NCBI RefSeq assembly: GCF_000372725.1
Contig: NW_005198244.1
Coordinates: forward strand, 1,739,841-1,803,840
Length of the DNA stretch: 64,000 bases
Origin: Emiliania huxleyi CCMP1516
Lineage: Eukaryota > Haptophyta > Isochrysidales > Noelaerhabdaceae
Direction: 5' to 3'
Shown in pieces: positions 53,552 to 64,000 of this stretch (position 1 is the first letter of the stretch; every line of letters begins with the position of its first letter). The notes under the pieces are model-generated. The model saw only the letters and a program-made list of their open reading frames with translations. It ran no database searches and was not told where the DNA came from. The translations under genes were made by a program, and so were the position numbers.

Positions 53552-54249
53552 ACACAGAGAGCGAGTACGTACAGAGAGAGAGAGAGAGTACGCAGGAATC
53601 CAGCCAGAATCCAGCACCGCGGCTGAGCTGGCGACACCGAGACGGCCAAACACAAAGATGACAGCGATTTTCTTTTTCTCAGTGTACTGCACATGGACAT
53701 GCACATGCACATGACATGCACATGTATGTCCCAACCTAACCTAACCTGTGTATGTGGTTCTTACGAACACACCCGAGGGTGAACTGCTGACAGGGTTTGC
53801 GATGACTATCCTTTTTCGTTGTATGTGGTATTGCTTGAGCACTTGAGCACTTGATAGGGTCGATTCCGCATGGTACGGGACCCCTCGATCGTCTCGCCCT
53901 CCCTCACTGGTGTGTTCATTGGGGGGGGTCATAACAAACACGGTACAGGATCGAGGTGCACGCTGCCGAGGCAGTGTCGTCCCCCCTCTCCCCGACGGCG
54001 ATGGCGGTGTGACCGATCGAGCTACAAGAAGAGCTTGTTCAGCAGGATCCGGGCCGTCGGATGCACTACCTCACTGGGCCTGAGACCACCGCACGGCCAG
54101 CCCTTCACCACTCCGGGTTTGCGTGGAGTCGAACCACTCCGGTATGGGCGAGCCCATTGAGCATTGTTTTGAGTTGAGTCCCTTCTCGCCATTGCTGGTT
54201 AATTGTCGAAATTCCTGTTGTGCAAGAGGGGAGGGGGCTCTGACGGAGT
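53552..54249. other. Spacer with simple repeats
   Basis: Contains the CATG repeat 53690-53728 about 140 bp upstream of the HDEL gene start, an AG run (53574-53588), tandem gagcacttgagcacttg near 53836, and B-box-like strings near 53860 and 54125. No gene is recognised. Confidence 0.45.
53690..53728. repeat. CATGTGCATG short repeat
   Basis: acatggacatgcacatgcac-type run upstream of the HDEL-protein gene; same family as 20787-20821 and 61852-61905. Confidence 0.85.
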
Positions 54250-54475
54250 GTGTGGCGGGAGAGGACAGTCCGGCCTACGGGAACGTGTCGCGCGCCGGCG
54301 ACGATTGCGGCGTGGTCGTTGTGAAGCGAAGATGGCACGACCACCGCCCTGCTTCGCAGACCGGGCAAGTAGGGGCCTGCTCCCGTCCCGCGAGGAACAG
54401 GAGGTCTCCCCCTTCTCCCCGGGCCTGAGCAGCGGCGGATGGAAGGCAGCCCCTTGAGTCGAGGGCGGCACGACC
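54250..54475 (-). repeat. Repeat family 1, 5' segment only, inverted
   Basis: Reverse complement matches 45149-45366 (shared: ccctcgactcaaggggctgc, ggccggactgtcct). It lacks the rest of the family. Confidence 0.82.
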
Positions 54476-54977
54476 ACTGCCCCGCCTCAGAGCCCGGAGG
54501 TCTGATCAGAGCAGGTGTTCGCGCCGCCCCGCTCCGCGCCGCCCGCCGCCGCGCCGCGCCCTCGCCCGACGATTGTTAATGCCCCCGACTGAATACCTCC
54601 CCCCAACTGAATTCTGGAATACAGACTATTAATAATTAATCACTCCATCAGCAGCTCAGCGCTGATCGCGCTGCACCTATGACTCGACCAGTGTGAAGGT
54701 GAAGAGATAACACCGAGCGTGCGGGCAGCTGGCGGGCGGGAGGGGCAGCAGGAGCAGCATCATTGGCATCATCAGCAGCAGAGGAGCAGTGCCGCCGCGT
54801 CGCCGCCGCCGTCCGCGCGCCGCCGCCACCGTCCGCGCGCCGCCGCCAGCCCGTGTGCTGCTGCAGCCGCCTCCGCCGCCGCCGCCCGCCTCCGCAGTGC
54901 CCTCGCGCCCGCGGACAAAACCAGTCATATATGATGAGCCGGTTTTGCAGAGCGTACAAGACCTGCATGACTCCGTT

Positions 54978-55042
54978 GCACGATCGGCCGGCGTTCGAGC
55001 CGGCGCTCTTATGCCGCCGGTTCGAATCCCGGTGGTCGTGTC
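54978..55042 (+). tRNA. Possible defective tRNA or tRNA-like element
   Basis: gcacgat pairs with gtcgtgt as a 7-bp acceptor-like stem. In between are a gccggc/gccggc hairpin, a ccggcg/cgccgg hairpin whose loop contains ctcttat (CTT in anticodon position), and a perfect B-box ggttcgaatcc. The two inner stems overlap and the T stem has an 8-base loop, so it does not fold as a normal cloverleaf. A tRNA-derived repeat or relic is more likely than a functional gene. Confidence 0.25.
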
Positions 55043-55474
55043 CTCGCGGAGGCAGCGACGCGGATCGCGCGCGTGTGCGCCTGCGACAAGACGAGACGAG
55101 ACGAGACGAGACGAGAAGAGAAGGAGAAGGAGAAGCGAACGTCGATGTTTTTGCTGCCGCGGCCGCGCGCGCCGCGACCTCGCGTTTGTTTTGGCGCCGA
55201 TGCAGCGCCGTCTCTCGCCGCGCGAGATGGCGCCGCCGCGGCGTCGGCGCCGCGATCAACCGCGCTCCAGCAGCGAGCGGTGCAGAGCGGCTACCGACAT
55301 GACAGTTGGCGACGGCGTCTCAGTACTAAGGATCAGAGGTGTCGAGGCCAGGGCTCAGGCAGCAGATCTCCATGGCGGCGGTGGCGGGCGACGCCGACAA
55401 CATCAACAAGCAGGCGCGCAAGACGCGTACCAACTGGCTCAAGTCCCCTGAGCGGGCCAACTGGGTCACGAACA

Positions 55475-55660
55475 AGCAAACGGCAAACGTCTTCTTACCT
55501 GACATCTTTACGCTCGGGGCTCGGCCCCGGTGGGGGTGCGGCCCGCGCCGCCTAGTTCCGCGGACGGGCCCCTCCACCCTTCACGTACGGATCATGTTCA
55601 TCTTCATGTTCATGTTCATGTAGTCCCCACAATCGCTGTCGTGGGATCACTTGTCATGTG
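55475..55660 (+). repeat. Interspersed repeat family 2, copy 3
   Basis: Matches the 35555-36000 units (cgccgcctag, acgggcccctccaccc, cacgtacgg, tcgctgtcgtgggatc, gtcatgtga). It has an extra ttcatgttcatg run at 55590-55621. Confidence 0.75.
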
Positions 55661-55822
55661 AGAGAGAGAGATTTTTAGCAATACCAAACAACTCTAACAC
55701 TCACACGTAATTTGGGGCCTGGAGCCCTGTTCACGCGTTTGTTTGTCATGTGAGAGATTTTTAGCAATACCAAACAAATCTAACACTCACACGTCATTTG
55801 GGGCCTGGAGCCCTGTTCACGC
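55656..55822. repeat. Tandem duplication of about 85 bp
   Basis: Two adjacent copies of tgtcatgtgagaga...atttttagcaataccaaaca..tctaacactcacacgt.atttggggcctggagccctg. It lies immediately 3' of the retroelement relic, probably in its untranslated end. Confidence 0.9.
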
Positions 55823-57372
55823 GCGTGCGAGACGTGCAGACAGGGTTGCCAGGTGAGAGCGAATGGCGCGGTTCACGCCTCGCACAACAGAGAGAGAGAT
55901 GCGCTCTGCATGGTGGGACATAAAGGAGAGCGAGTACTTGGGCGAGTAGGCCGTGCGGTCGACGCTGCCGCGCGCGACTTTGCGCGCGAGGCGGCGCAGC
56001 TTGAGAACGGCGGTGGGCGAGAAGCCGCCGCCGAACGTCTCGTGGAGCAGCAGGTTGAAGTTGTTGCGCTTGACAAAGATCGCGTCGTGGTAGAAACCGC
56101 GATGCGCCTTGACGTAGCCGTGGCCAGTCTTGTGGGAGAAGGGTTGGCCGGGCTGCCCGCGCGCCTTGCAGCCCATGTTTAGGCGGCGGGCCTTCTCTTC
56201 GGTGTTACCAAAGGCGTAGGAGTGGCCAACGGAGGCGGGCGTGCCGCCACTCGAGGCGTTGCCAACGCCCGGCGAGGAGGTCTTGAGGAGGGGCGTCCAG
56301 AGCTTGACTTCATTCACCTCATCGCATCCTCCCGGGCCAGCATGGGGTTCTGCGAGGTCAGTCTTGTACCCCTCGTTGTACTGCCGGGTGAGCTCTGGTT
56401 TCTCCTTGTCGCCGTGCACGACCGGCGCGTTGGCCGGGGCGCGCATCGCGTCCGCCCAGGCGGCGAGGACGCCGTCGTGGGGCCGCCGGTGGTGGGCCTT
56501 GTTGTAAAGGTAGTCGCCGAAGAAATCGACTGGCATGCCCCGCTCGAGCGCGACCCGAAGGGTGGGAAGCGCCGCGGAGAGCCAAAGGCCGAGCTTTCGC
56601 TGGAGCTCGTCCTGGAGGGTGTCGGAGGAGAGGGCGGTGGCGTACGTACCGTCGACACGGACATCGAAGGCCTTGCGCCGGCGAAAGGCGTTGAGGCGGA
56701 GACGAAGCGCGCGGCTTCGCGGTTGTTGACGGCGCTGTCTCCGAGGGACGGGTTGTTCTTGACGTGCACATCCCGCGCCTTGACGAGCTCCTGGTGCGCG
56801 TACCAGTCCTTGTGATTCTTGATGGCAGCGAGCGCCCGCGGCCGCGGGTACGTGGATTTGCAAGTGCCATTGAGAATCGCGTCGGTAGCTGGAAGGGACT
56901 CGGGCTCGGGGAGCGGGACGCTCTTGGGGTAGAACTCAGTCAGGTAGCCGCCGCGGACGGTGTAGTACTTGTTTTTGTCGCGGGCGGCGCGCTTCTCGCA
57001 CACCTCCTTCCAGTCCGAGAGGGCGGACTCGTAGGTGGCGATAGCTGCGGCAATGGCGGGGTACTTGGATGCACCTCCCTCGTCGTGGGCGAAGTCGGGG
57101 TTGTGGGCGACGAGGGTGCGCCAGTTCTTGAGGAGCGACATGGAGAAGTCGCTGTCGGCTCGCGTGAAGGCGGTGTCGATGTTGCACCCGCCCATCTCGG
57201 TCGGCAGCTGTGCCTGGAGCCACGCGAGGTCGCGGAGCGCCTGGGGCGAGGCGTCGGCGCGAGCAATGCTCTCAAAGGACTTGCGGATGCGGTTGTGCGC
57301 AAACTCGAGAGCCTCGCACGCGACATTGGGCGGCGTGATGCCGGCAATGTACTTGGTCTTTGCGCGTTTTGT
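55817..57372 (-). mobile_element. Retroelement relic, C-terminal coding part (LINE-like)
   Basis: The minus strand preserves the region that follows a reverse transcriptase in LINE-type polyproteins: SPQALRDLAWLQAQLPTEMG then GCNIDTAFTRADSDFSM, and a long C-terminal domain with TPLLKTSSPGVGNASSGG, HSYAFGNTEEKARRL and PFSHKTGHGYVKAHRGFYHD. The reverse transcriptase core is not present in the window. The copy is broken, with about one or two breaks visible plus 5' truncation. It is flanked on both sides by tttgtttgtcatgtgagaga-type sequence (about 55739 and 57369). Classification as a LINE is inference; age is moderate, because long frames are still readable. Confidence 0.6.
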
Positions 57373-57623
57373 TTGTCATGTGAGAGAGTGCAATAAATAA
57401 AAAATGAAGAAAAAACACAGCAACAAGGGGTGGGAGAAGGACAGGGTCCCCAACTGCACGAGCAGGATCTTGTAAGGACGATCAGGGACAGGGGAGCGGG
57501 AGCCGGGAGCGCTTGCGCATGTGAGATCCGGGCGTTTCTCTTTTCCTCGGCCTTGAGGAAGCACAGCGCGCCAGCACCCCCGGGCCCCCGATTGCTTACT
57601 TTCCCGGTTGCCGATGAGAATAC

Positions 57624-60444
57624 ATGCCAGCGAGGGCCGAGCCGCTCCTCCCTGTCGCGCGCCACGAGGACCGTCAGCAGCGCGCCACGAGGGCCGTCGC
57701 TGACGTCACCGTCGAGCCGCTAGTCGCCGCAGCCGATGGCAGCAGTAGCCCTGCGGCTGTCGGCAGCAGCAGTCACGCCGAGGCGGAGCCATCCAAGACC
57801 TTCCCGCCTCTCTTCGAACGGCCGCCGCTCTGTCTCGTGGCGTTCGCGCTCCTCCTCTCGACTGCAGTCGCACTCCTGTGCACGGTCTTCCGCGACGCTC
57901 TCGCGGTCGTGCTGCGGCAGCCGAGCGGCGAGGCGGCGGCGCTGCTGCTGCTCAAGCTGGTCTCCATCCCGGTTGTCTCGGTCGCATTCACCTACACCCA
58001 CATCTGGCGTCGCACTGATTTGCCGTAAGGCGCCGCCAACAGCTCGCCCGGGACCCTCTTCTCGCAACCTTGCCATAGGCTCGCACTGTGGATGACCTTC
58101 AAGCCTGTCAACTTCGTCGGCTGCCTGCGCATTCCGCGCACGAACGTCGGCCTTGGGTGCACCACACACCCACGCGCCACCCACCAACGCCCATACTCCA
58201 CGCAGCGAGTGTGGCACACACCCCTTCACGGCTGTGCGGTTGCAGGTGGCGGACAAGGCTCTTGATCCATTACTGTTGGTGAATGAATGAGCAGGTGGCA
58301 GGGCATCATCCCCTTCAAGGCGGTGCCCTTCGCGCTCAAGGCGTGCGACAACCTCATCCCGTCGCTCATCTCTCCGCAGGCGTGCGGCGGCCAGAAGAGA
58401 GGAGACGAGACGAGACGAGACGAGAGGAGAGGAGAGGAGAGAGCCGGGAGGAGAGGAGAGTGCTAGCCCGACCCCGAGCCCTATCCTAACCCTCTCCAGG
58501 AGTGCGTCGGCCGGGTCGAGGCTGCCGGCCTCGTGCGCGAGAAGGCCGACCCAGCTCTTCGACGGGTCGCCAACCCGTGCCCCCTGCTCTGCCGACATCA
58601 CCCGAGGTTGCGCGAGATAGGCCGCCGAGTTCGACCAGCTGGCGGCAGACGCTGTCGACGCCGCCGTCGCCGTGGCGGCGCCGCGGCTGTGGGGGAGGTC
58701 GCCGCGGGCGGCCAAGCAGGTTGCGTGTGTAGCACACAAGCACTGCACGAGTAAGCCCCCCCCCCCCCCCCTTGCGGGCTCGGCTCGCCTCGCAGCGAAT
58801 GATCGATGGACTGCGCCACCAGGCGGTGCTGGAGATGGCTCGCGTGGCGACGCCTCAGATCGTCGAGGCGGAGATGATATTCTATTCCATTCTATGCTAT
58901 TCTATTCTATTCTCACGCCTCAGATCGTCGAGGCACATGCACCTCGACAAGAGGAGGGAGGCGGACCCCCAACCCCAACCCTGGCCCCAGCCCCCGGCCC
59001 CAGGCAGTGCTGCTCGACCTGAGGAGAGAGTCGCTCGTCGACTCGACTCTCTTCGACATCCGCGGGCTGGTGATCGACATCCTCACAAACGACCCAAAGC
59101 TGGCGGTCGACACTATGATCGAGATGGGGAGGCGCACGCTGCAGCCCACCCACACCTCGGCTCGACCCCATCTCGACCTCGGCTTCAGCTCGGCTCGACG
59201 CGATCTCGACGCAATCTCGACGCAATCTCGAGGTCATCTCGAGGTCATCTCGAGGTCGTCTCGGGTAGGCCCGAGCTGCAGTTCATCCGCAACAGCGGCG
59301 CGCTGATGGGCGGCGCGTTCGGCCTCGTCCAGCTGGCGATCTGGGCGGCGTGGCCGCAGCGCGCGGTCGCCACCTCCACGATGCCCGTGTGTCCCCTGTG
59401 AACGGCGCCTCTTCACACCCGTCGGCTGAGCAGGTCGCTATCTTCACGATGCCCGTCTTTGGCGCCGTCGTCTCGGCCCTAACCAACTGGCTCGCGCTGC
59501 TCATCATCTTCCGCCCGCTCCACCCGCACCGCCTCTGCGGCGTGACTGTGCAGGCGCGCGGCGCATCGACCGCTTAACGCCTAGAGGCGTGAACAGCTGC
59601 CCCTCACCGTCGGGCGTGGCGGTGCAGGGCATCTTCTTGCGCCGGCAGGCCGCCGTCGCGCGCATCTACGCGCGCATCATCGCCTCCAAGGCCCTCGCAC
59701 TGGGGCAGCCCACGCAGGACGGAGAGCCTCGTCCGAACCTCTGCACGCACTTTCCTCCCTAGGTCCTCACTTCGGAGCGGCTCACGCACATCATCTCGCG
59801 CGGCCGCGGCGGAGAGCGGCTGCTGCGACGAGCTCCTCCGACCAGCGCAGAGGGGAGGGTTGTGAGCCGCACCGCTGTGAACAGGAGAGCGGCTGCGCGA
59901 GCTCACCCGGCTGCGGACGATGGAGGCGACCGAGGTGCCGTCCGGCGCTGACCTCGGCAAGCCGGGCACCGAGGCGTGGAGCTGGTGGCTCGTGCTCTTC
60001 GCCCGCACGCTCGGCCTCGCACCGAGAGGCACCGCCGCCGCCGACGCGGCGGTGGCCGAGCTGACGCCGCCGCCGACGCCGGCCAGCAGCGTCTGCGGCG
60101 ACGACGAGGACGGCGGCGGGAGCGGCGGCGGCGAGAGCGGTGGCGGCGGTTATAGCAGCAGTGGCGGGGGCGCAACCGCTCAGCTGTGGGACCAGGCGCG
60201 CGCGGCGGCGTCGGAGGTTGTGGTCGAGCGCATCCCGGCGCTGCTGGAGGAGTCGGTCGAGTACGTGGAACGCTGCATGGATCTGAGCGAGACGCTCGCC
60301 GACCGGATCGCGGCGCTGCCGCCGGACGTCTTCGAAAACATGCTGCACTCGTGCTTCCAGGAGGACGAGTGGATGCTCATCACTCTCGGCGGCGTGCTCG
60401 GCTTCCTGATCGGCCTCGCGCAAGCTTTCGCGCTGGGCGCGTGA
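57624..60444 (+). CDS. DUF445-family membrane protein
   Basis: Start ATG 57624 (MPARAEPLLPVARHED). Exon 1 ends at 58024 with membrane helices LCLVAFALLLSTAVALLC and LLLLKLVSIPVVSVAFTYTH. Exon 2 from 58079 gives LALWMTFKPVNFVGCLRIPR, and the next exon RWQGIIPFKAVPFALKACDN, the characteristic N-terminal DUF445 motif (M-F-P, then G-W-QG-I-P). Further exons: AAEFDQLAADAVDAAVAVAA, LLDLRRESLVDSTLFDIRGL, IRNSGALMGGAFGLVQLAIW (helix), AVVSALTNWLALLIIFRPLH (helix; second copy of the NWLA..-F-P motif) and GIFLRRQAAVARIYARIIAS. The last exon has an Asp/Gly/Ser-rich insert, LLEESVEYVERCMDLSETLA, and a final helix ITLGGVLGFLIGLAQAFALG. About ten exons. The family's function is unknown. Introns contain AG and CTCGA-type short repeats. 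Confidence 0.85.
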
Positions 60445-61374
60445 GATCGCTTCGAGCGGTAGTGGTGCGTACAAGTGCGCGGCGGCCGAATGGTGGACGA
60501 TGCCCGACGCAGTGGTGTCGCAGCAGCACAAAACTTGTCTGGGCACTGTAAAAGTATTTAAATGTATACGACTTTGGTACTGGATAAACGAGGCACATAC
60601 GTGGGGACCCCCCCCCCCCACCCACGGACCCCCCCACGCGCGCGCGACTAATGTCACACACGCTGACAGCCATGCTGTCTCATGTAAACGTCTACCTACT
60701 TCGTACAGCTGCGCCGCGACTGCCACTCTCTGACTCACACATGATGATGATTGCCGTGATGCCCGCCTGCGCCTCCTGGCCACCCCATGTTTGCGTGCAG
60801 GTTCGGGAGGGAAAGAGAAGTCAGCCAAGGCGCCATGGGCATGGCGGGCAGCGGGGGCCAGTCTGACCAGTGCAAGGGCGGCGGCGGTGGTGGAGGCCCC
60901 CTAATCTGCGGCGGCGCCCACTGCGCCGGCATAGCGTGGTACGGCATCACAGCAGGCGGCAACTGCTTGGCCGGGCCCGGGCTCGCAAAAGCTTGCCGGA
61001 GTGTGGGGAGCGAGCCGTGGCTAGCCACCCGCCTCGGGCTGACACTGTCCTCGTCTGGCCCCCGCAGCCTCGCCCTCTCGCCCGGCGGTGGGTGCCGAGG
61101 CTCCCGAGGGTGTGCAACCGCCGCTGCCAGCTTGGCTCTGGCCCGGAGGGCTAGCGAAGTGCGGCGGTAGCTCGACCTAGTTGTGCGAACGAAACGATGT
61201 CAGGACGTGGATTGCAACGTGCGTTGCGTGGACGACATGCATCTGGACCCGCAGAGCACCGGCGCAAAGGTACACTGGTTCGCGTCCGCCTGCTCCCTAG
61301 CAGCTTTCTGCGTGGGGTGGGCAGCGGACAGTGGTAAGATCCCCCCCCTCGCACGCTGTCTCCTCAATGCAGGG
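60445..61374. other. Intergenic or weakly coding
   Basis: A plus-strand frame from ATG 60835 (MGMAGSGGQSDQCKGGGGGG, GGAHCAGIAWYGITAGGN) and an antisense Pro-rich frame overlap; neither is convincing. AT-rich sequence at 60540-60600 could end the DUF445 transcript. Confidence 0.35.
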
Positions 61375-62106
61375 TCACGCGGAGCTCACCTCCAGCTCCA
61401 GCCGCTCCTGCGTCTGTCGCTTGCGCACAAGGCTGCGCTCGTAGATCGAGTCCACCGCGGGAGGATCCTCTGGCTCCGGTGGTGACTCTAACCACTGCGC
61501 CACCTGCTGAGACTCTGCCGCCTCTGCTTCCTCTGGCTCGGAGTTGCCGTAACCGGTACTGCCCCGGCGGAGGAACCTCTGAAACTCAGCCGCGCTGATC
61601 CGCCTGCAAACAAAGTACGCTGGGTTGCGGCGACCAGCGGTGAACAACAGCGGGGGTTGTGGGTTAGTAGGCCACACCCATCCTCGTTGACGTCAAATGC
61701 CAGCCATAGACTCTGCAGTTTGTGCTCCCGCATGCGCATCCCGAGTCGCTCTCGCACGAGCGTGGCGAACTCTCCCCAGTCAAGCGAGCCCGACCCGTCG
61801 CTGTCGAGCAGCCCGAAGCTCCTCTCCGTGAGACCTATTAGGTCCAGCCACGCACATGGACATGTGCATGCACATGCACATGCACATGTTGTAGCATGTG
61901 CATGATGGTGGCGGCAAGGGGGGCGGCAAGGGGGGCGGGAGAGGCTGACCCAGCTGCTGCATCCGCGCGATGACTTTAGCCGCGTGGCGATCCACGGCAC
62001 CCTCGTGGGCGGGGCTGGCCTTCGGTAGCGCGCCGGCGGGGATAGAGCGCCGGTTGAGCGCGTCCTGTTCTCTCCGCCGCCGCGCGGCGTCGTGCCGCGC
62101 GTCCAT
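61375..62106 (-). CDS. EF-hand protein
   Basis: Likely start ATG 62106 (MDARHDAARRRREQDALNRR), possibly 62184. Exon 1 ends after AAKVIARMQQLG; its intron contains a CATG repeat. The second exon has DLIGLTERSFGLLDSDGSGS then LDWGEFATLVRERLG (first EF loop, D-x-D-x-S-x-S-L-x-x-x-E) and LWLAFDVNEDG. A GT-AG intron splits the second EF loop, continuing RISAAEFQRFLRRG (D-V-N-E-D-G-R-I-S-A-A-E). The tail is acidic (GNSEPEEAEAAESQQVAQWL) and ends ERLELEVSSA at 61375. Both loops have the usual Ca2+ ligands. Partner unknown; it could be a small calcium sensor. Confidence 0.72.
61852..61905. repeat. CATGTGCATG short repeat in the EF-hand gene intron
   Basis: catgtgcatgcacatgcaca-type run, third member of the family seen at 20787 and 53690. 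Confidence 0.85.
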
Positions 62107-62184
62107 GACGAGAACTGGGCCGCCGCGCGAACAATGTCGTTTCGTGTGAGCGCGGGCCGGAGATGGACGATCGTCATCCCCCAC

Positions 62185-63629
62185 GGCCCTGGCGAGGTAC
62201 CGGTAGATCTACTTCCAGCCTGCTGTGGGAACAGCTGACGCAGTCTCGCCGAGGCTCTCGGGTTGACTCGGCCAGACAAAAACCCCGAGAGGCGTGGGAG
62301 TACCTCGCCAGCCCACGGCCTAGAGAACACAACCCCTCTCCCTTTTCTTCTCTCTCTCCCAGTAAGTAAGCTAAAACGTACGTACACGGTGGTTGGGAGA
62401 ACTGAGTGAGGTTAACAACGGTGATGCTCTGCGACGACGAGATGTGCTGCCTCACGTGTCTCCGCAGCTCCTGGATCAGGTTCGAGATTTTGCCCTTGTC
62501 CTTGACGTGGCCGCGGGAGCCTCGACGTGGCCAGTATAGGAACAAGGTGTCCTTCCAGCGCGTGCACGCTTCTGATGCAATGCGCGTCACAACAGCGTCA
62601 CAAACTGCCTCGCTCGGATTGGCTGCTGGCACTCTCGAGGCTATGCCTAACAGCCTCGCGCGCATGTGGGCAGTCAAGAGGGACGCATGCACCTTCTCAG
62701 GACAGCGCCGGTGCCTCTCTCTTGGACCGGCAAACGTGGTGGTCTCGTGTCACCAATGTGGGACCAGTGCGGCATCGCGCCATCGACAGCTCTGACCTGC
62801 GCCTCACCACTGACCGGGATGAAGGCCGCCAAGGTCCTTCGGGCCCCTTTAGGGGGGCAAACCCTGCCCGGCCCCTAGGACCCCAGGTAAGGCCCAGGTG
62901 TGGCCTAGGCCATGAGAAGGGACCAAGAGGAGTCCAGTCTGAGCCATACATAGAGCCCATGTCTTCGCCCCCGAGAAGGTCGCGTTCAAATGCCCGGGAC
63001 GGCCGTCTCAGTGGTGTCCCTCCGGCCGGCGCGATCACCGAGCTGTGACGCTCAGGGCCCTGATGAGGTGCTGGTTTCTTTGCCCAGGCCTGGCCTACGA
63101 CCCATGCTGGATGGATCACTTCAGCCGTGAGCAAGGTTTGTCGTTTGGGGAGAATCCCCCGGTCAGATCTTCAGATTTTGACGGACGACCGAAATCACCC
63201 GTTTTTGCCCAATGTTAGGTCTTCTCGACGTGCAACATCGACCGCGATGCGCCGTGGCTCCGTTCGTAGAAACCGTTGGAGCGACAACGGTCGGCATCGA
63301 CATTGGGAGCCGCCGTGGCTACGATCTGCCTCCGGAGGCTCCAACTACGGACCCCTTCCCTCGAGCCAATTTGCGGGGCTTGCGACCAATCTGTTTTGCG
63401 GAGGAGTGGTGCGCCCTGGCCAGACCGAGGCCAGCATCGACTGCAGTGCGACCGAGCTCGAGGCACGGCGAGAGAGGTGGCGATGGCAAAAGTCGACACG
63501 ATGCTGAGCGCGAGCCGGCTCGCGCTGGGCGGAGGCAGGGAGACCGTAGGATTATCGATATAAGTGAAAACGGACACCACAGTCCTCACGCTCGACTATG
63601 TCCGCTAAACACTAAAGAGGTCACAGTGC
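62185..63629. other. Spacer with one weak ORF
   Basis: A minus-strand frame starting near 62692 reads ASRVPAANPSEAVCDAVVTR, CTRWKDTLFLYWPRRGS and RGHVKDKGKISNLIQELRRH. It looks protein-like for about 95 codons but cannot be assigned or joined to neighbours. 62820-63100 has short inverted strings (tggcctaggcca). The remainder has nothing recognisable. Confidence 0.3.
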
Positions 63630-63947
63630 TCAGTCCTCCTCGAGCCGTCTGAGCTCCTCCTCGAGTGCCGCAAGCTTCTGTTGCCGATACAGCTCAACAA
63701 GCTCTGCCTCCACAGTCTCTTCTACAGTCTCCGCATCACTGCCGTCTGCATCGGTGCTCGAGCCAGCTTTTTGCGGTCCAGGCGCCTTTGAATGAAAGTG
63801 CGACCGAACTTCTGCTACACTAAGACACGGAACAACAATGACGACAGCGGGCATCCTCCGTACAGCCCGGCGTCCACCTCCTGGTTGTACGACATTTGTC
63901 AGAAGCCAAAATGCGGCGGGTCCTCGTGATTGAGGGTTACTGATCAA
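63630..63947 (-). CDS. Possible small coiled-coil protein or last exon
   Basis: 105-codon open frame from ATG 63947. The N-terminal part includes AVVIVVPCLSVAEVRSHF. The C-terminal part is an acidic coiled helix: AETVEETVEAELVELYRQQK then LAALEEELRRLEED at the stop. Codon bias is weaker than in confident genes. It could be the final exon of a gene starting beyond the window. No family is recognised. Confidence 0.35.
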   Translation of the reverse strand: MISNPQSRGPAAFWLLTNVVQPGGGRRAVRRMPAVVIVVPCLSVAEVRSHFHSKAPGPQKAGSSTDADGSDAETVEETVEAELVELYRQQKLAALEEELRRLEED

Positions 63948-64000
63948 GCGCCGTGCACTTTTTCGCTGGATTTTTTCTTTCTACCGCATCGTCATGAGCG

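Noticed and set aside
54105-54150. tRNA T-arm-like ggagtcgaaccactcc
   Set aside because: No matching acceptor stem; probably chance or a tRNA-derived fragment.
60735-61170. Overlapping Gly-rich (+) and Pro-rich (-) small proteins
   Set aside because: Both arise from the same GGC/GCC run and neither has supporting features.

Overview
The window looks like nuclear DNA of a GC-rich unicellular alga, most likely a haptophyte. Genes are interrupted by short introns, many with GC-AG rather than GT-AG borders. Coding DNA is very GC-rich, while a few spacers and introns are AT-rich. The protein set is eukaryotic: ribosome-biogenesis factors, AP2-domain proteins, a LON-domain protein, a nodulin-like MFS carrier, a DUF445 membrane protein and an HDEL-tagged secreted protein. 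The haptophyte assignment is inference from codon and GC character, AP2 style and GC-AG introns, not from a marker gene.

Layout, left to right. 0-6 kb: two convergent ribosome-biogenesis genes, the 3' part of SAS10/UTP3 (+) and complete TSR1 (-). 6-10.6 kb: a large AP2-repeat chromatin-reader-like gene (+); an approximately 265-bp sequence is duplicated, one copy just upstream of TSR1 and one just upstream of this gene. 10.6-13.7 kb: mostly empty, with one small Cys-containing gene (-). 13.7-19.1 kb: a TPR-armadillo-methyltransferase fusion (-). 19.4-22.2 kb: a LON-domain gene and an MFS carrier (both -). 22.5-27.2 kb: a many-exon polytopic membrane protein with an EF-hand (+). 28.4 kb: a tiny cytochrome oxidase VIIa-like gene (+). 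29.5-32.8 kb: a 3 x 242-bp tandem array abutting the 3' end of a pentapeptide-repeat gene (-).

32.9-36 kb is a repeat island: an interspersed repeat is split by a 1968-bp inverted-repeat element with an 8-bp target duplication, followed by a second repeat family. 36-40.3 kb: a membrane-anchored cPLA2/patatin-like hydrolase (+) with informative introns. 40.7-44.8 kb: a small membrane protein (-) and a 696-aa unknown protein (+). 45-47 kb: another repeat copy and a broken RCC1 relic. 47.3-49.4 kb: a single-C2H2-finger protein (+). 50.15-50.9 kb: a 752-bp MITE with 43-bp perfect inverted repeats and an 8-bp target duplication. 52.8-53.6 kb: an ER-luminal (HDEL) secreted-type protein (-). 54-57.4 kb: repeats and a broken retroelement relic. 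57.6-60.4 kb: a DUF445 gene (+). 61.4-62.1 kb: an EF-hand gene (-). The last 1.8 kb holds only weak ORFs.

The genes do not form one pathway. SAS10/UTP3 and TSR1 both act in small-subunit ribosome assembly and are tail-to-tail neighbours. The most unusual material is the intron biology (GC-AG borders, border duplications, introns built from tandem copies of an exon edge), the AP2 reader architecture, the methyltransferase fusion, and two unrelated non-autonomous DNA elements that both make 8-bp duplications. Exon borders were placed by eye from frame, splice dinucleotides and remembered family similarity, so small exons may be missed.
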